From an uncultured Acetatifactor sp. (GTDB lineage Bacteria; Bacillota; Clostridia; Lachnospirales; Lachnospiraceae), in NCBI GenBank assembly GCA_910577665.1, contig CAJTOJ010000022.1, forward strand, positions 1 to 64,000: a stretch of DNA of 64,000 bases, written 5' to 3'. Of the stretch, positions 8,139-17,981 are shown one piece after another. Both the position numbers and the translations under genes were made by a program. Numbering within the stretch: the stretch's first letter is position 1; each line of letters opens with the position of its first letter. Below the pieces are notes generated by a model, which worked only from the letters and a program-made list of their open reading frames with translations, was not told where the DNA came from and did no database searches.

Positions 8139-10709
8139 ATGGAACATGTTTTGGAAATGCAGTATCCATCCTCCTGGTGGCATGACCTATGGAGGGAAGG
8201 ACTGGCAACGGGCAATGGCAGGACAGGGGCGAACCTGTACGGGGGCGCCAAGAGGGAGATCCTGCAGCTTGTGCGCCATGACCTATGGTACAACGGACTG
8301 GCGGGAGAAGTCCCGGATGTACAGGAGGCTTTTCACAGCCAGCGCAGGAAAATGAATGCGGGGAATTTCCGGGAAGCCAGTTGGGAAATCGTGAACGCAA
8401 TGCGCGAAAAGGGGTATACTGCCAGACTGGAGTCCCATATTCCTGCCGCCCGCCTGGTGGTGGAGCAGTCTCCTGTGGAAGGATTTGCTTCCTTTAGACG
8501 GTATCTGGACATGGAACAGGCGCTTGCCAGCCAGCAATGGAAGGATGGCCCTATGACCATGCGCCGGGAGGTGTTCGTGTCCAGGGCGAAAGATATGGCA
8601 GTGTACCGTATGCTTGCAAAGGGGGAGGAGACAGGGGCAGATCTTGTGGAGTACACATTGTCTCTGGAGGCATACCGGAACGAAGGGGAACAGCCGGGGG
8701 ATGCCATACAGCAGGTCTGGGATAGCGTCCGCGTGGAGGCGGTGTGCGAGGATGCCCATACCGCATATCTGTACTTCAATGCCAGCAGGAAGAGGAGCGA
8801 TGGGACGGCAGGGGATTTCGGGGCTGTAGCCAGGGTATCCCTGGCAGAAGGCAGCCTGGAGAGCCAGGGGAACAGGATCCGGGTCAAGGGGGCCATGCAG
8901 GTCTTGGTCAAGGTGTGCCTGTATGTGGATGAGGAGCGGCAGGCAGCTTGGGGAAGGCTGCAGGAGTGGTTGGCAGGCCAGGCGGGAAGTTTTGAGGAGT
9001 TGCTGGCAGAAAGCGCTGCATTACACAGGTCCCTGTACCACAGCGCGAAGCTGCATCTGGGGAATGGACAGGGACAGAATAATTGGAGCCGGACCAATGA
9101 AGACCTGGTCATGGAAGCTTTTTCAGAGAAGCAGCCGGTAGAACTGATAGAGAAGCTGTGGCATTATGGAAGGTACCTGTTTATCTGCGGCAGCAGCCCC
9201 ACGTCAAATCCGTTTCCGCTGTACGGCCTGTGGGGAGGCGGGTACCAGCTTCAGTGGTGCCATAACATGGCCAATGAGAATCTGCAGATGATCTACTGGC
9301 ATAGCCTTGTGGGAAACCTGTCAGAGTATAACAGGGCCATCTTCCAGTACATGAATGACAGGATTCCTGCTTTCCGGGAAAATGGGAAGAAGCTGTTCGG
9401 GATCGATGGGATCTATATGACGGCAGGAACCACACCGGGAGTATCCTCCCCCACCCAGGTAGTCCCCGTGATTATCAACTGGGTGGGTGCAGCGGGATGG
9501 ATTGCCCAGCATTATTATCAGTATTACCTGTACACCAGGGATATGGAATATGCCAGGGATGTCATGCTTCCCTATATGGATGGGGTGGCGGCATTCTATG
9601 AAGCATTTGTACAGTTTACGCCGGGCGAAGACGGCAGGGAAAGGGTGAGATTCTACCCCAGTGTTTCCCCGGAAAATACCCCCGGAAACTTCATGCCCCC
9701 GGATGGGAAACAGATGGCACATCCCATGCCCACAACGATCAATTCCACCATAGATCTGTCTATCCTAAAGGAGTTTTTTACCAACATGCTGGCAGTGGGC
9801 AGGATATGGGAGGAACCGCCTTTTGAGAAGGAGAGGACTGATAAATGGCAGAGGATCCTGGATGCCATACCGGAGTTTACATGCAACAGGGAAGGGGCTG
9901 TGAAGGAATGGCAGGAGGATCTGTTCGAGGATAGATATGAGCACCGGCACCTGTCCCATATCTATCCGGTATTTCCGGGATATGAACTGTATCCGGAGAA
10001 AGACGAAGACCGGGTGAGGGCTTATGAGAAGGCCGTGAGTCTTCGGAAAGTGGATGCGCAGACAGGCTGGTCCATGGCGCATATGGCGGCAATTTATGCC
10101 AGGTTTCGAAATGGCGCAAGGGCCATGGCCTGTCTGGACAACATGGCCAAAAGCTCCCTGTTACACAATTTCTTTACCCTGCATAATGACTGGAGAGGAA
10201 TGAACATATCCCTAAATATGGATCCGGCCCCGGTACAGTTGGACGCCATTATGGGGTATGTGAATGCCATACAGGAAATGCTCCTGTACGCAGCGCCGGG
10301 CTATATCGCCCTGCTTCCGGCCCTGGAGGAGAGGCTGTATGTGGGAGAACTGGAGGACTTCCGATATAGCGATGGATCCATATGCATGAGATGGGACAGG
10401 CAGAAGGGTTATCTGGACTGTAAGATTGTGCCGCTTTGTGCCCACAGGGTACAGATCGTGCTGCCGGATTTCGTGGAACAGGCAGAGTGGAAGAAGACAG
10501 GACCCGTGCAGGTAAAGGAACTTCGGGAACATGTGTGGGAAGTAGTATTCCTGGCACAGGAGGACTGGGTAATGTGCAACAGTTCAGCCCGCGCCATTCG
10601 GACAGGGCTAGCGTGTGACAGAATAGAGAAGGAAACAGAGGAAAAGGTAAAGGAAAAGGAAGCAGAGGAAAAGGTAAAGGAAAAGGAAGCAGAGGAAAAG
10701 GAAGAATAG
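8139..10709 (+). CDS. GH95-family glycoside hydrolase (alpha-L-fucosidase type)
   Basis: The 856-residue product starts with the GH95 N-terminal domain ('GLATGNGRTGANLYGG'). The (alpha/alpha)6-barrel residues of the family can be placed: the N-x-N pair in 'NMANENLQMIYW' (about 378-380), the general-acid Glu in 'PSVSPENTPG' (about 511), 'EHRHLSHIYPVFPG' (about 603-616) and the Asp in 'VQLDAIMGY' (about 702). GH95 enzymes remove alpha-1,2-linked L-fucose, some L-galactose, by inversion. There is no signal peptide, so it should act in the cytoplasm on imported oligosaccharide. The final 30 residues are an odd Lys/Glu repeat ('EEKVKEKEA' twice) not expected in the family; the A/G-rich tract continues past the stop. 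An AGAAGGAG ribosome site precedes ATG 8139. Confidence 0.88.
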   Translation: MEHVLEMQYPSSWWHDLWREGLATGNGRTGANLYGGAKREILQLVRHDLWYNGLAGEVPDVQEAFHSQRRKMNAGNFREASWEIVNAMREKGYTARLESHIPAARLVVEQSPVEGFASFRRYLDMEQALASQQWKDGPMTMRREVFVSRAKDMAVYRMLAKGEETGADLVEYTLSLEAYRNEGEQPGDAIQQVWDSVRVEAVCEDAHTAYLYFNASRKRSDGTAGDFGAVARVSLAEGSLESQGNRIRVKGAMQVLVKVCLYVDEERQAAWGRLQEWLAGQAGSFEELLAESAALHRSLYHSAKLHLGNGQGQNNWSRTNEDLVMEAFSEKQPVELIEKLWHYGRYLFICGSSPTSNPFPLYGLWGGGYQLQWCHNMANENLQMIYWHSLVGNLSEYNRAIFQYMNDRIPAFRENGKKLFGIDGIYMTAGTTPGVSSPTQVVPVIINWVGAAGWIAQHYYQYYLYTRDMEYARDVMLPYMDGVAAFYEAFVQFTPGEDGRERVRFYPSVSPENTPGNFMPPDGKQMAHPMPTTINSTIDLSILKEFFTNMLAVGRIWEEPPFEKERTDKWQRILDAIPEFTCNREGAVKEWQEDLFEDRYEHRHLSHIYPVFPGYELYPEKDEDRVRAYEKAVSLRKVDAQTGWSMAHMAAIYARFRNGARAMACLDNMAKSSLLHNFFTLHNDWRGMNISLNMDPAPVQLDAIMGYVNAIQEMLLYAAPGYIALLPALEERLYVGELEDFRYSDGSICMRWDRQKGYLDCKIVPLCAHRVQIVLPDFVEQAEWKKTGPVQVKELREHVWEVVFLAQEDWVMCNSSARAIRTGLACDRIEKETEEKVKEKEAEEKVKEKEAEEKEE

Positions 10710-10775
10710 AAAAAAGAAGCAGGGAAAAAAGAAGAATAGGAATAAAGAAAAGAAGTATAGAAAAAAGAGGCAGAA

Positions 10776-10801
10776 AAGGCTCCGGGATATCACGGAGCCT
10801 T
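10776..10801. terminator. Bidirectional terminator hairpin
   Basis: A perfect 9-bp stem (10776-10784 with 10793-10801) separates convergent genes. An A-run on the left and pyrimidines on the right make it usable from both strands. The stop codon of the minus-strand gene (10790-10792) lies in its loop. Confidence 0.6.
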
Positions 10802-11518
10802 CTCTACTTCCTGAATGGCCCCGGTGATGCCGATACCCTTCAGCAATTCTTCAAGCTGTTCCACGGAAGAGGAGGAGAAATCTTCCGCCATAAGGAAGAC
10901 ACCCGTAGCTGTTACAGCCTGATCCTCCCCAGCCACAAATGACACCATCACAGAATAGCCTTCCCGGAAGGTGTACAGGTACAGGGTGTTGTGCTCCAGA
11001 CTACTGCTTACAAAGGTTTTGGATGCCGTATAGACAGAGGCGGTGGCCAGGGCGGCAGATCCCTGTCTGGCGTTCAGCTGGCTGGCCAGGGAGGAAGCAG
11101 TCCTGTTATTTAAGAAGGTCCGAAGGGAATCGGAGAAGCCGTCCAGGGGATTGCTTTCCCCCAGAAGTGCCAGCAATTTTCCCGTGTCGGGAACAGTGAC
11201 TTCGTATACTGCCTGGGGAGTGGCATAGTCACCGACGGCCAGTTTGTCCCGGAGTGCCTCTATCTCGCCCGATGCCATACCATACAGTTCCCCATAGCTG
11301 CTGCTTTTCACCATTTCTTCCATCAGCCCTATGACATCAAGGCCATGTGCATATAAGGATCTGCTGCTTCCGCTCCGGGCAGCACAGCCCGGAAGAAAAC
11401 AGGCCAGTAACAGGGGCAGTACGCATAGGAAAAGGCAGGTAACGCTCCTGTTTATGGGATGCCTCTTCCCGGCGGGCAGCCAGGTGGGCTGGGCAGGGAT
11501 TTCGTTTGCTGGTTTCAT
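10790..11518 (-). CDS. Lipoprotein of unknown function
   Basis: The 242-residue product has a basic N-terminus, a hydrophobic core 'CLFLCVLPLLLACFLPGCAA' (about residues 30-49) with a lipobox before Cys, then a soluble domain of about 190 residues. The end reads 'EQLEELLKGIGI'. It resembles small Clostridial lipoproteins of the DUF4358 type in size and composition, but I cannot confirm that. Start ATG 11518 has AGGAGG ten bases upstream. It stands alone between convergent GH95 and divergent Hsp70 genes. Confidence 0.65.
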   Translation of the reverse strand: MKPANEIPAQPTWLPAGKRHPINRSVTCLFLCVLPLLLACFLPGCAARSGSSRSLYAHGLDVIGLMEEMVKSSSYGELYGMASGEIEALRDKLAVGDYATPQAVYEVTVPDTGKLLALLGESNPLDGFSDSLRTFLNNRTASSLASQLNARQGSAALATASVYTASKTFVSSSLEHNTLYLYTFREGYSVMVSFVAGEDQAVTATGVFLMAEDFSSSSVEQLEELLKGIGITGAIQEVEKAP

Positions 11519-11698
11519 GGATGGTTTTCCTCCTGATTGGTTATCTGCATATATGGTTCTCCGGAAGATTTCTACTGCTTCTGTTTCCGGATGAGATTCT
11601 GTATGGGATCCGGGTGCATTCTTCTCTCATTTTAGCACTGCACATGTTTGCGGTCAATGTCAAAAGGAAAGATGATCTGTTTGGTTCAAGTGAATCTC

Positions 11699-11727
11699 TT
11701 GTGTTCCCGGAGGGGTTCGATTATAAT
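11699..11727 (+). promoter_or_regulatory. Sigma-A type promoter of the Hsp70/J operon
   Basis: TTGTGT (11699-11704), a 17-base spacer and perfect TATAAT (11722-11727) lie 41 bases before ATG 11769. No full CIRCE element is present, so HrcA control is unlikely. Confidence 0.6.
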
Positions 11728-11768
11728 AGGTTGTAGAATCTGGGTGGAACAGGAACGGGGGTATAAAC

Positions 11769-13784
11769 ATGGCAATTATAGGCATAGACCTGGGAACAAC
11801 CAATAGTCTGGCGGCCTGTTGGAAGGACGGCAGTCTGGAACTGATTCCCAATGAGAACGGGGAGGTGCTCTTCCCCAGTGCGGTAGGGTATGTGGAAGGG
11901 GAGGGCTTCCTGGTGGGGACTGCGGCCAAGGAGCGGCTGCTGACCCACCCTGGTGACACAGTGGCCTCCTTCAAGTGTTTTATGGGCACGGCAAAGGAGT
12001 ACAGACTGGGGGGCAGGACATATACACCCATGGAACTGTCGGCCATGGTGCTGGAGCGGCTGAGACGGAACGCGGAGAGAGTGCTGCAGGAGGAGATTGA
12101 AGAGGCCATCGTGACAGTTCCGGCGTATTTTAATGACAAACAGAGGAGTGATACGAAAAAGGCGGCCCAGGTAGCAGGGCTTAAGGTAGAGCGTCTGATC
12201 AATGAGCCATCGGCTGCCGCCCTGGCCTACCGGATGGCTGCAGGAGAAGAAGACAGGACGCTGATCGTCTTCGACTTCGGGGGTGGTACCCTGGATCTGT
12301 CCTATGTGGAATGTTTCGACAATGTGATAGAGATTGTAGCTGTGGCCGGGGACAACCATTTGGGCGGGGATGACATTGACAAGGCCATCCAGGCCTATTT
12401 CTGCAGGGAAAATGGCCTTGCAGAGGAGAAGCTGACCCTGGAGGAACTGGCCGGAATCAGGCATCTGGCAGAGCAATCCAAATGTGCCCTGTCTGCCACC
12501 GGGCAGGTAGATATGGAACTGGAGGTGGGAGGCAGGGTGTGTAGGGCCCGGCTGACAGAGGATGTGCTCTTTGAACTGTGTATGCCGCTGTTTGGGAAGA
12601 TGAAGGAGCTATTCCTGCACCTTCTGGAGGATGCGGATTCCAGGGTGTCCCAGGTAGACGACCTGGTGATGGTGGGCGGTTCCTCCAGGCTGGGGGTGGT
12701 GAGACGGTTCCTGTCGGAACTTCTGGGGAAGGAGCCTGTGGTGCTGGATGAGACAGACCGGGTGGTGGCCCTGGGGGCAGGGATCTATGCGGGAATCCGC
12801 AGGCGCGGGGAGGAGATCCGGGACATGCTGCTGACGGACGTGTGTCCTTTCACCCTGGGGATAGGGATCTGGAACCGGAGCGGCCAGGACAGGAATATCT
12901 TAAGTCCCATGATTGAGCGCAATTCCACGCTTCCGGCTTCCGTGAAGAACCGGTTCATCACCACCAGCGATTACCAGAGGGAGATCCTGGTGAAGATCTA
13001 CCAGGGGGAAGAGTACTATGTGGACGACAATGCATACCTGGGAGAGGTAGCCATAGAAGTAGCCTTGAAACCGGCGGGACAAGCCTGGGTGGACGTGCAG
13101 TTCACCTATGATATCAACGGTATCCTGCATGTATCGGTGGAAAATGAGATGGGGGAGCGCAGACAGATTTTCCTGGCAAACCAGGCCTTAAGCCCGGAAG
13201 AACTGGAGCGGTATGCAAAGGAGATGGAGAAGATCATGCTGCCGCCCATAGAGCAGCCTGAAAATCAGAAGATGCTGGCCCGGTTCCTGGAATATTTCGA
13301 GAACAGCACCGGGGAGCGGCGGGAGCAGATCGGGGCCATGATAGGCTACGTCACACGGGGGCTGTGCAGCGGCAGGAAAAAGGCGGTAAGGAATGCCCAG
13401 GAGGTTGCCAGGCAGTGGTTGTCCATGCTGGAGGAAAGTCAGGAGACAAAAGAGGAGCGGCTGTTTGACGGGAGGGATTTCTATGGCTGGGACGAGGAGA
13501 CAGACTGGGATGAGGGGGAAGAGAATTGGAATCGCGAAGAAGTAGAAGAAGCGCATGAGGATGAAAGAGAAGAGAGACGGGGTAGCAAAGAATCAAAGCA
13601 GGATGTGGAAAAAGAAGGCAGGGATGACAGAGAAGTAAAGCAGGGCGACAGAGAAGTAAAGCAGGGCGACAGAGAAAAGGATGGGGATGACAGAGAAGTG
13701 AAGCAGGATGATAGAGAAGAAAACCGGGACGGAGAAGAAGTGAACCGGGCTGACGGGGAGAGGGAGCAGGGCAATGGCAAGTGA
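11769..13784 (+). CDS. HscC-like Hsp70 chaperone
   Basis: The 671-residue Hsp70 has the phosphate loop 'GIDLGTTNS' (5-13), 'VPAYFNDKQR' and 'NEPSAAALAY' (about 118-155), the second phosphate motif 'VFDFGGGTLDLS' (about 165) and the adenosine motif 'VMVGGSSRLG' (about 298). 'LIPNENGE.L.PS' and 'SFKCFMGT' match the HscC branch better than DnaK. The substrate-binding domain spans about 390-510. The lid is short and is replaced after about residue 570 by an acidic tail with repeated 'DREVKQ' units, unlike a DnaK C-terminus. It overlaps the next gene by 11 bases. HscC proteins are specialised ATP-driven chaperones that work with a dedicated J partner, which fits the neighbour. Confidence 0.85.
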   Translation: MAIIGIDLGTTNSLAACWKDGSLELIPNENGEVLFPSAVGYVEGEGFLVGTAAKERLLTHPGDTVASFKCFMGTAKEYRLGGRTYTPMELSAMVLERLRRNAERVLQEEIEEAIVTVPAYFNDKQRSDTKKAAQVAGLKVERLINEPSAAALAYRMAAGEEDRTLIVFDFGGGTLDLSYVECFDNVIEIVAVAGDNHLGGDDIDKAIQAYFCRENGLAEEKLTLEELAGIRHLAEQSKCALSATGQVDMELEVGGRVCRARLTEDVLFELCMPLFGKMKELFLHLLEDADSRVSQVDDLVMVGGSSRLGVVRRFLSELLGKEPVVLDETDRVVALGAGIYAGIRRRGEEIRDMLLTDVCPFTLGIGIWNRSGQDRNILSPMIERNSTLPASVKNRFITTSDYQREILVKIYQGEEYYVDDNAYLGEVAIEVALKPAGQAWVDVQFTYDINGILHVSVENEMGERRQIFLANQALSPEELERYAKEMEKIMLPPIEQPENQKMLARFLEYFENSTGERREQIGAMIGYVTRGLCSGRKKAVRNAQEVARQWLSMLEESQETKEERLFDGRDFYGWDEETDWDEGEENWNREEVEEAHEDEREERRGSKESKQDVEKEGRDDREVKQGDREVKQGDREKDGDDREVKQDDREENRDGEEVNRADGEREQGNGK

Positions 13785-16700
13785 GATATGGGGACTATTA
13801 GGAATAGCACCGACTACTGACAAAAAGGCCATCCGTAGCGCCTACGCAGCCCAGTCAAGGCTGCACCATCCGGAGGAGGAACCGGAATATTTCGTGAGAC
13901 TGAACCAGGCTTACAGGCAGGCGCTGGGCTTTGCCCAGACAGGCGGGGGTGGGAATGTTGGTGCAGGAAATGAGGAGGAGAAGGAATCTGCCGAGAGGAA
14001 CCGCAGGAAGGTAGTAAGAAAGCGGGAGTCTGCCGCAGAGATGGATGGTTCCGGGAAAGAGGAGGGAAAACGGGAATTTGTAGTTGGGACAGATGAGTCT
14101 GGAGAAGATGAGAGCAAACAGGAGTCTGTAGCTGAGACAAATGGTTCCGGGGAATACAGGGAAGTGGTAAGAAAGCGGGTGTCCGCAGTTGAGGCGGATC
14201 ATTCCGGGGAAGACGGAAGAAAGCCGGAATCTGCCACAGAGACGACTGGTTTCCCGAAGGAAGTGCTGGATAAGGAAACTGCCCAGACAGATGCCGGGGA
14301 GGGCGAAGCTTCTCTCTTGGAGCGGCTGGCCGGAGCCTGGCAGAAGGCCATACAGGAGAGCATGGAAACCGGTGCCCTGCATGATTTCATCACCCTTTTT
14401 ACCAATGCAAAACAGGCGAAAGTGGCCGACACCTGGAGGCGTTTTTTCCTAACAGAAGCCTTTCTGAGGGAGCAGTATACAGAGGATTTTGCCAGGGGTC
14501 TGTATACTTATCTGATGGGGCAGGAGGTCTTTCCCTGGGACAATCTTCCCATGGGCCTGCTCCAGGAGTTGGCTATCGCCTATGCGCTGGTGCCCCATTT
14601 TGCCGGGGAAGAGTATGGGGAGGGGATGAAATATCCCAAGGAATGGTACAAGGTCTCCGTGGAACAGACTTTTCCCGCCAGGAAGCAGGTGGCGGAGATT
14701 TTTAACAGGCAGGGCTGGGAGTGTGACCTAAAATCCATGACCAGGCGGATGTTGAAGCAGCCCGCCAACAAGGTGCGCCACAACGCCTTTTCCGACTATC
14801 TGAACTTAAAGGAGATGGGGCGCGGTGGGCAGCTTACGGAGGCGGAAAAGGAGACCTGGCAGCATATCCTGGGCCTGGGGCAGGTACATTACCTGTATGA
14901 GCGTAACGGTAAGCGCCTGGGCAGCGGGGACTACGAGAGCCGCAGTGAATGTGTGGTGAAGCTCTATGTCCAGTGGCTGAAGGAGGAACGTCTGCCGGAA
15001 TGTGTACTGAAGTTCCTGTATCAGAAGTTTGCCTTCCGGGAACTGGATCGCAGCAGCACCAGGGGGCTGTATGGGGCCTTGAAGGAGCAGGTGTTAATCC
15101 AGCTTCCCCAGACGGAGGAACTGCTCTTTGGCCAGGATGGCGTGGAGCAGAAGGTGACGAAGGTGTACCGGATCTGTTCCCGGATCATCAATGATAATCA
15201 GAACAACTATGAGAAATCTATCTATGAGGAAACGCCTAAGATCCGGGAGCAGGTGGAGGCTTTGCTTGCCATGCCGGAGTGGAGGGAACTGTCGGGAAGC
15301 AGGGGGCTGTTCGACAAACTCTATGGGGGTGCAAAGCGGCTTGTGATGCCCCGTTCCCTGGCAGAGGGGCTGATTTTGTACCTGGAACAGGGGGACTATC
15401 CGGAGCCGAAGCGCACGGAGCTTTTGGAGAGTCTGCTGCGCTCCCTGTCCACAAGTCAGATGTGTAGGGAGATCGACTATCATTTCCGGATGTCATTTTC
15501 GCCAGTGGACATGGACAGGCTGGAGGAGAATAGGGATTTCTGGCAGTATTACCTTATGCGGGGATATGGCTTCCGTCACAGCCGGATCCGGGGAAACTGG
15601 GAGGAAGGATATCTGTACGAGATGAATGGGGAGTGCTATCTCCCAGCATATATTCGCTATCTCTATGCACCCTCCAAGGTGTGGCAGAAGGCTTTTACCG
15701 GGTTCTGTGAGGAGACGGAGTCCATTTCCAACCCGGTGAGCGCAGTATGTGCCCTGCCGGACGGGAGGCTCCTGCGGGTGGAATTCCATTTTCACTACTG
15801 CCTGTATTTTGTGGAAGAAGTGCCAGTGCTGTCCCCGGTGTTGTCCTTTGCCGAACTGCGCCGGTGGGCAGAGGGGTATTCCCGGGCGCAGGATTTCTTT
15901 TTCCTGCTGGCCGTGACAGCCATTGAGCCTTCCGAGCGTAAGGAAGCGGAGGAGTTCATCTTGCAGTGTCTGGGGAGGCTTCCCCTGTATCCTCATATCC
16001 GTTCCCTGGTAGCCAGGATGCTGGCGGCAGACAATGACCGTCTGCCAGTGGGGACAAAAGCGGTTTACTATGAGGAACAGGAGCGGTTCTGCTTCCGGGC
16101 GGTGGTGAGCAGTGAGGGAATCCGTATTTATCGCCAGATGGAGTTCGGCTGGGAGGACAGGATTTTTAGGAGGGCAGAATTTGGCTGGAAAGAGGTTCCG
16201 CCGCCAATGGAGTTTCTGTGCGGACAGGATGTATGTGGGGAGGGATGCTGGAAGGAAGTATGCCGGCAGGAATCCCAAGGGAAAGAAATTTTCCCGCAGG
16301 ATGCGGAACTGGAAGAGGGTGTGCGGGGCATCCTGCGCCTGCTGCGGCAGCCTAAGCCCGTGCGCCTGGCAGTGGAGAACCTGGAGGGGATGGATCCACT
16401 GCAGAAAGCTCAGGCGGTCTTGAGGAATATGGAATTTCCGGAAAACCCGGAGGGATACTGTGTGCTGCGCTATGGGAAGGATAAGGAAAGACGTCATGAC
16501 AAGGTGTTTTATGGTGCCCTGTGGCCCTTCGGTTTTCCCATCGGTGCCCATTCCACGGAATATGAGAGAACCTTGCATTTCCATATGGATGTCTCCCGGA
16601 CGAAGATCAAGGAGGGGAAGTGCTATGTAGGGCGTTTCGGATGGGGGTTCAAATACTCGCATCTGTCAGACTATGGCCCTGTATGCGTCTACCAGGGGGA

Positions 16701-17532
16701 CAGCGGCACATATTACGCGGATGGTGCCATCAAAATGTACCGGGCCGAAAGCCTGGACAAGCTCCTTGCAGATTACCTGGGCCAGGAACTGGAAGGGGTT
16801 ACGGAGGTGGAGACCTATGGAGGGCTTCTCACCATATCCAGGCTGGATCATAGGCTGGAATACTGCTATGGGGAGGCAGATCTGGAGGCATCCTTCCGTG
16901 GCCAGGGACAGACCATGGTAGATTTCCATACCATATTTGGGGGATACAGGCTATGGGAGGCCTTTGCCCGGTGGATGGATGCAGCCCTGGAGAAGGGACT
17001 GCCGGACTGGGTGAATGTCCTTACCATTGGCCAGAACCTGGGGAACAGAGAAGGGGAGGGAAGCCTCCTGTCCCTCACGGCAAGCCATGTGGAAGAAGTG
17101 AACCTGGATCTGCTGGAATGGCAGGAGCGGTTGATGGAAGAGGATTCCCAGAGGGAAGACGGAAAGGAAAAACCGGCCGGGGAAGAGGAAGATCAGAAAC
17201 AGAGGGACGAGGAAGAGAAGAAGCAGGAAGGGCAAAAACGAGAAGGGCAGAAACAGCAGGAAGAGGAAGGGCAGGATGTATACCAGGAATGGGAATGCCC
17301 ACAAGAACAGGGTGTACAGAGAGGATTACAGAAAGAGGGGACTTCTGGATATGAGGAGTATCCGTTGGAAGCACCATACTTTGTCTGGGGAAAAGGACTC
17401 ACCGTCCAAGCCGGGCGACAGACCTTGAAGGATGTGGTACAATGGTATCTGGAGGAAGGGTCAGGTGAGGGGGCGAAGCTACTGAAAAGCCTTCAGATCC
17501 GGGTGGAGATAACAGACCAGGTAACTGTGTAG
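13774..17532 (+). CDS. Giant J-domain-like partner of the Hsp70
   Basis: The 1252-residue protein begins with a J-like segment ('IWGLLGIAPTTDKKAIRSAY', then 'HHPEEEPEYFVRLNQAYRQAL', about residues 4-48). The critical HPD tripeptide reads HPE, a conservative but uncommon change at the residue that activates Hsp70 ATPase. Residues 60-165 are charged, degenerate 15-20-residue repeats ('ESAAEMDGSG', 'ESVAETNGSG', 'ESATETTG'). The long middle is helical and has no domain I recognise. About residues 1125-1180 are Glu/Lys/Gln-rich. There is no signal peptide or membrane segment, so it should be cytosolic. Start ATG 13774 lies inside the Hsp70 gene, which implies translational coupling and equimolar synthesis. 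Confidence 0.7.
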   Translation: MASEIWGLLGIAPTTDKKAIRSAYAAQSRLHHPEEEPEYFVRLNQAYRQALGFAQTGGGGNVGAGNEEEKESAERNRRKVVRKRESAAEMDGSGKEEGKREFVVGTDESGEDESKQESVAETNGSGEYREVVRKRVSAVEADHSGEDGRKPESATETTGFPKEVLDKETAQTDAGEGEASLLERLAGAWQKAIQESMETGALHDFITLFTNAKQAKVADTWRRFFLTEAFLREQYTEDFARGLYTYLMGQEVFPWDNLPMGLLQELAIAYALVPHFAGEEYGEGMKYPKEWYKVSVEQTFPARKQVAEIFNRQGWECDLKSMTRRMLKQPANKVRHNAFSDYLNLKEMGRGGQLTEAEKETWQHILGLGQVHYLYERNGKRLGSGDYESRSECVVKLYVQWLKEERLPECVLKFLYQKFAFRELDRSSTRGLYGALKEQVLIQLPQTEELLFGQDGVEQKVTKVYRICSRIINDNQNNYEKSIYEETPKIREQVEALLAMPEWRELSGSRGLFDKLYGGAKRLVMPRSLAEGLILYLEQGDYPEPKRTELLESLLRSLSTSQMCREIDYHFRMSFSPVDMDRLEENRDFWQYYLMRGYGFRHSRIRGNWEEGYLYEMNGECYLPAYIRYLYAPSKVWQKAFTGFCEETESISNPVSAVCALPDGRLLRVEFHFHYCLYFVEEVPVLSPVLSFAELRRWAEGYSRAQDFFFLLAVTAIEPSERKEAEEFILQCLGRLPLYPHIRSLVARMLAADNDRLPVGTKAVYYEEQERFCFRAVVSSEGIRIYRQMEFGWEDRIFRRAEFGWKEVPPPMEFLCGQDVCGEGCWKEVCRQESQGKEIFPQDAELEEGVRGILRLLRQPKPVRLAVENLEGMDPLQKAQAVLRNMEFPENPEGYCVLRYGKDKERRHDKVFYGALWPFGFPIGAHSTEYERTLHFHMDVSRTKIKEGKCYVGRFGWGFKYSHLSDYGPVCVYQGDSGTYYADGAIKMYRAESLDKLLADYLGQELEGVTEVETYGGLLTISRLDHRLEYCYGEADLEASFRGQGQTMVDFHTIFGGYRLWEAFARWMDAALEKGLPDWVNVLTIGQNLGNREGEGSLLSLTASHVEEVNLDLLEWQERLMEEDSQREDGKEKPAGEEEDQKQRDEEEKKQEGQKREGQKQQEEEGQDVYQEWECPQEQGVQRGLQKEGTSGYEEYPLEAPYFVWGKGLTVQAGRQTLKDVVQWYLEEGSGEGAKLLKSLQIRVEITDQVTV

Positions 17533-17653
17533 GAAGAAAGGCTCTTGCGCGGAAGTCTGGCAACAAATACAAGGTGGTGAACCGCCGTCTCGGGGACAGG
17601 GTTTTGGCTTTGCAGGAGAGGCTGCCGGAACTGTTATGATGGGGGAATTTAGG

Positions 17654-17902
17654 ATGGCACGCGTGAAACAATTTCCCATACCAGATGGACGGTATCTTGT
17701 TTTTCTCTTCTGTACGGATCAGTATGAGGGAGATCTCATCTCTTCAGGGGAAGGAAATATGTACTGGATCAGAAAGGAAGAATTGTCAAGCGTGAACCTG
17801 GTAGATGATTTTGAAGAGCTTCTAGAGGTGATGCTGAATGACAATTTAAATGAGTTTCAATATGTCATAGAGGATGGTAAGTGGAAAATCGTACAGAAAT
17901 GA
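17654..17902 (+). pseudogene. Nudix hydrolase remnant (C-terminal part)
   Basis: The 82-residue frame matches only the back half of MutT/YtkD-like Nudix hydrolases: 'VKQFPIPDGRYLVFLF', 'GEGNMYWIRKEEL', and 'EFQYVI' near the end. The Nudix box with its metal-binding Glu residues would lie upstream, where the J-like gene ends at 17532 and the 103-base gap has no suitable frame. The fragment cannot be catalytic. I chose ATG 17654, but 17636 is equally open. Confidence 0.6.
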
Positions 17903-17981
17903 CTTTTTTCACTTCGGTTGTGATTTTGTATATGAAGAAGGAAAAGCAGGATGGCAGAGAAGGCAGACGGGGGATGGCAGG

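Noticed and set aside
11632..11654. CIRCE-like TTAGCACT upstream of the Hsp70 gene
   Set aside because: Only one half-site is present; the inverted GAGTGCTAA partner is missing.
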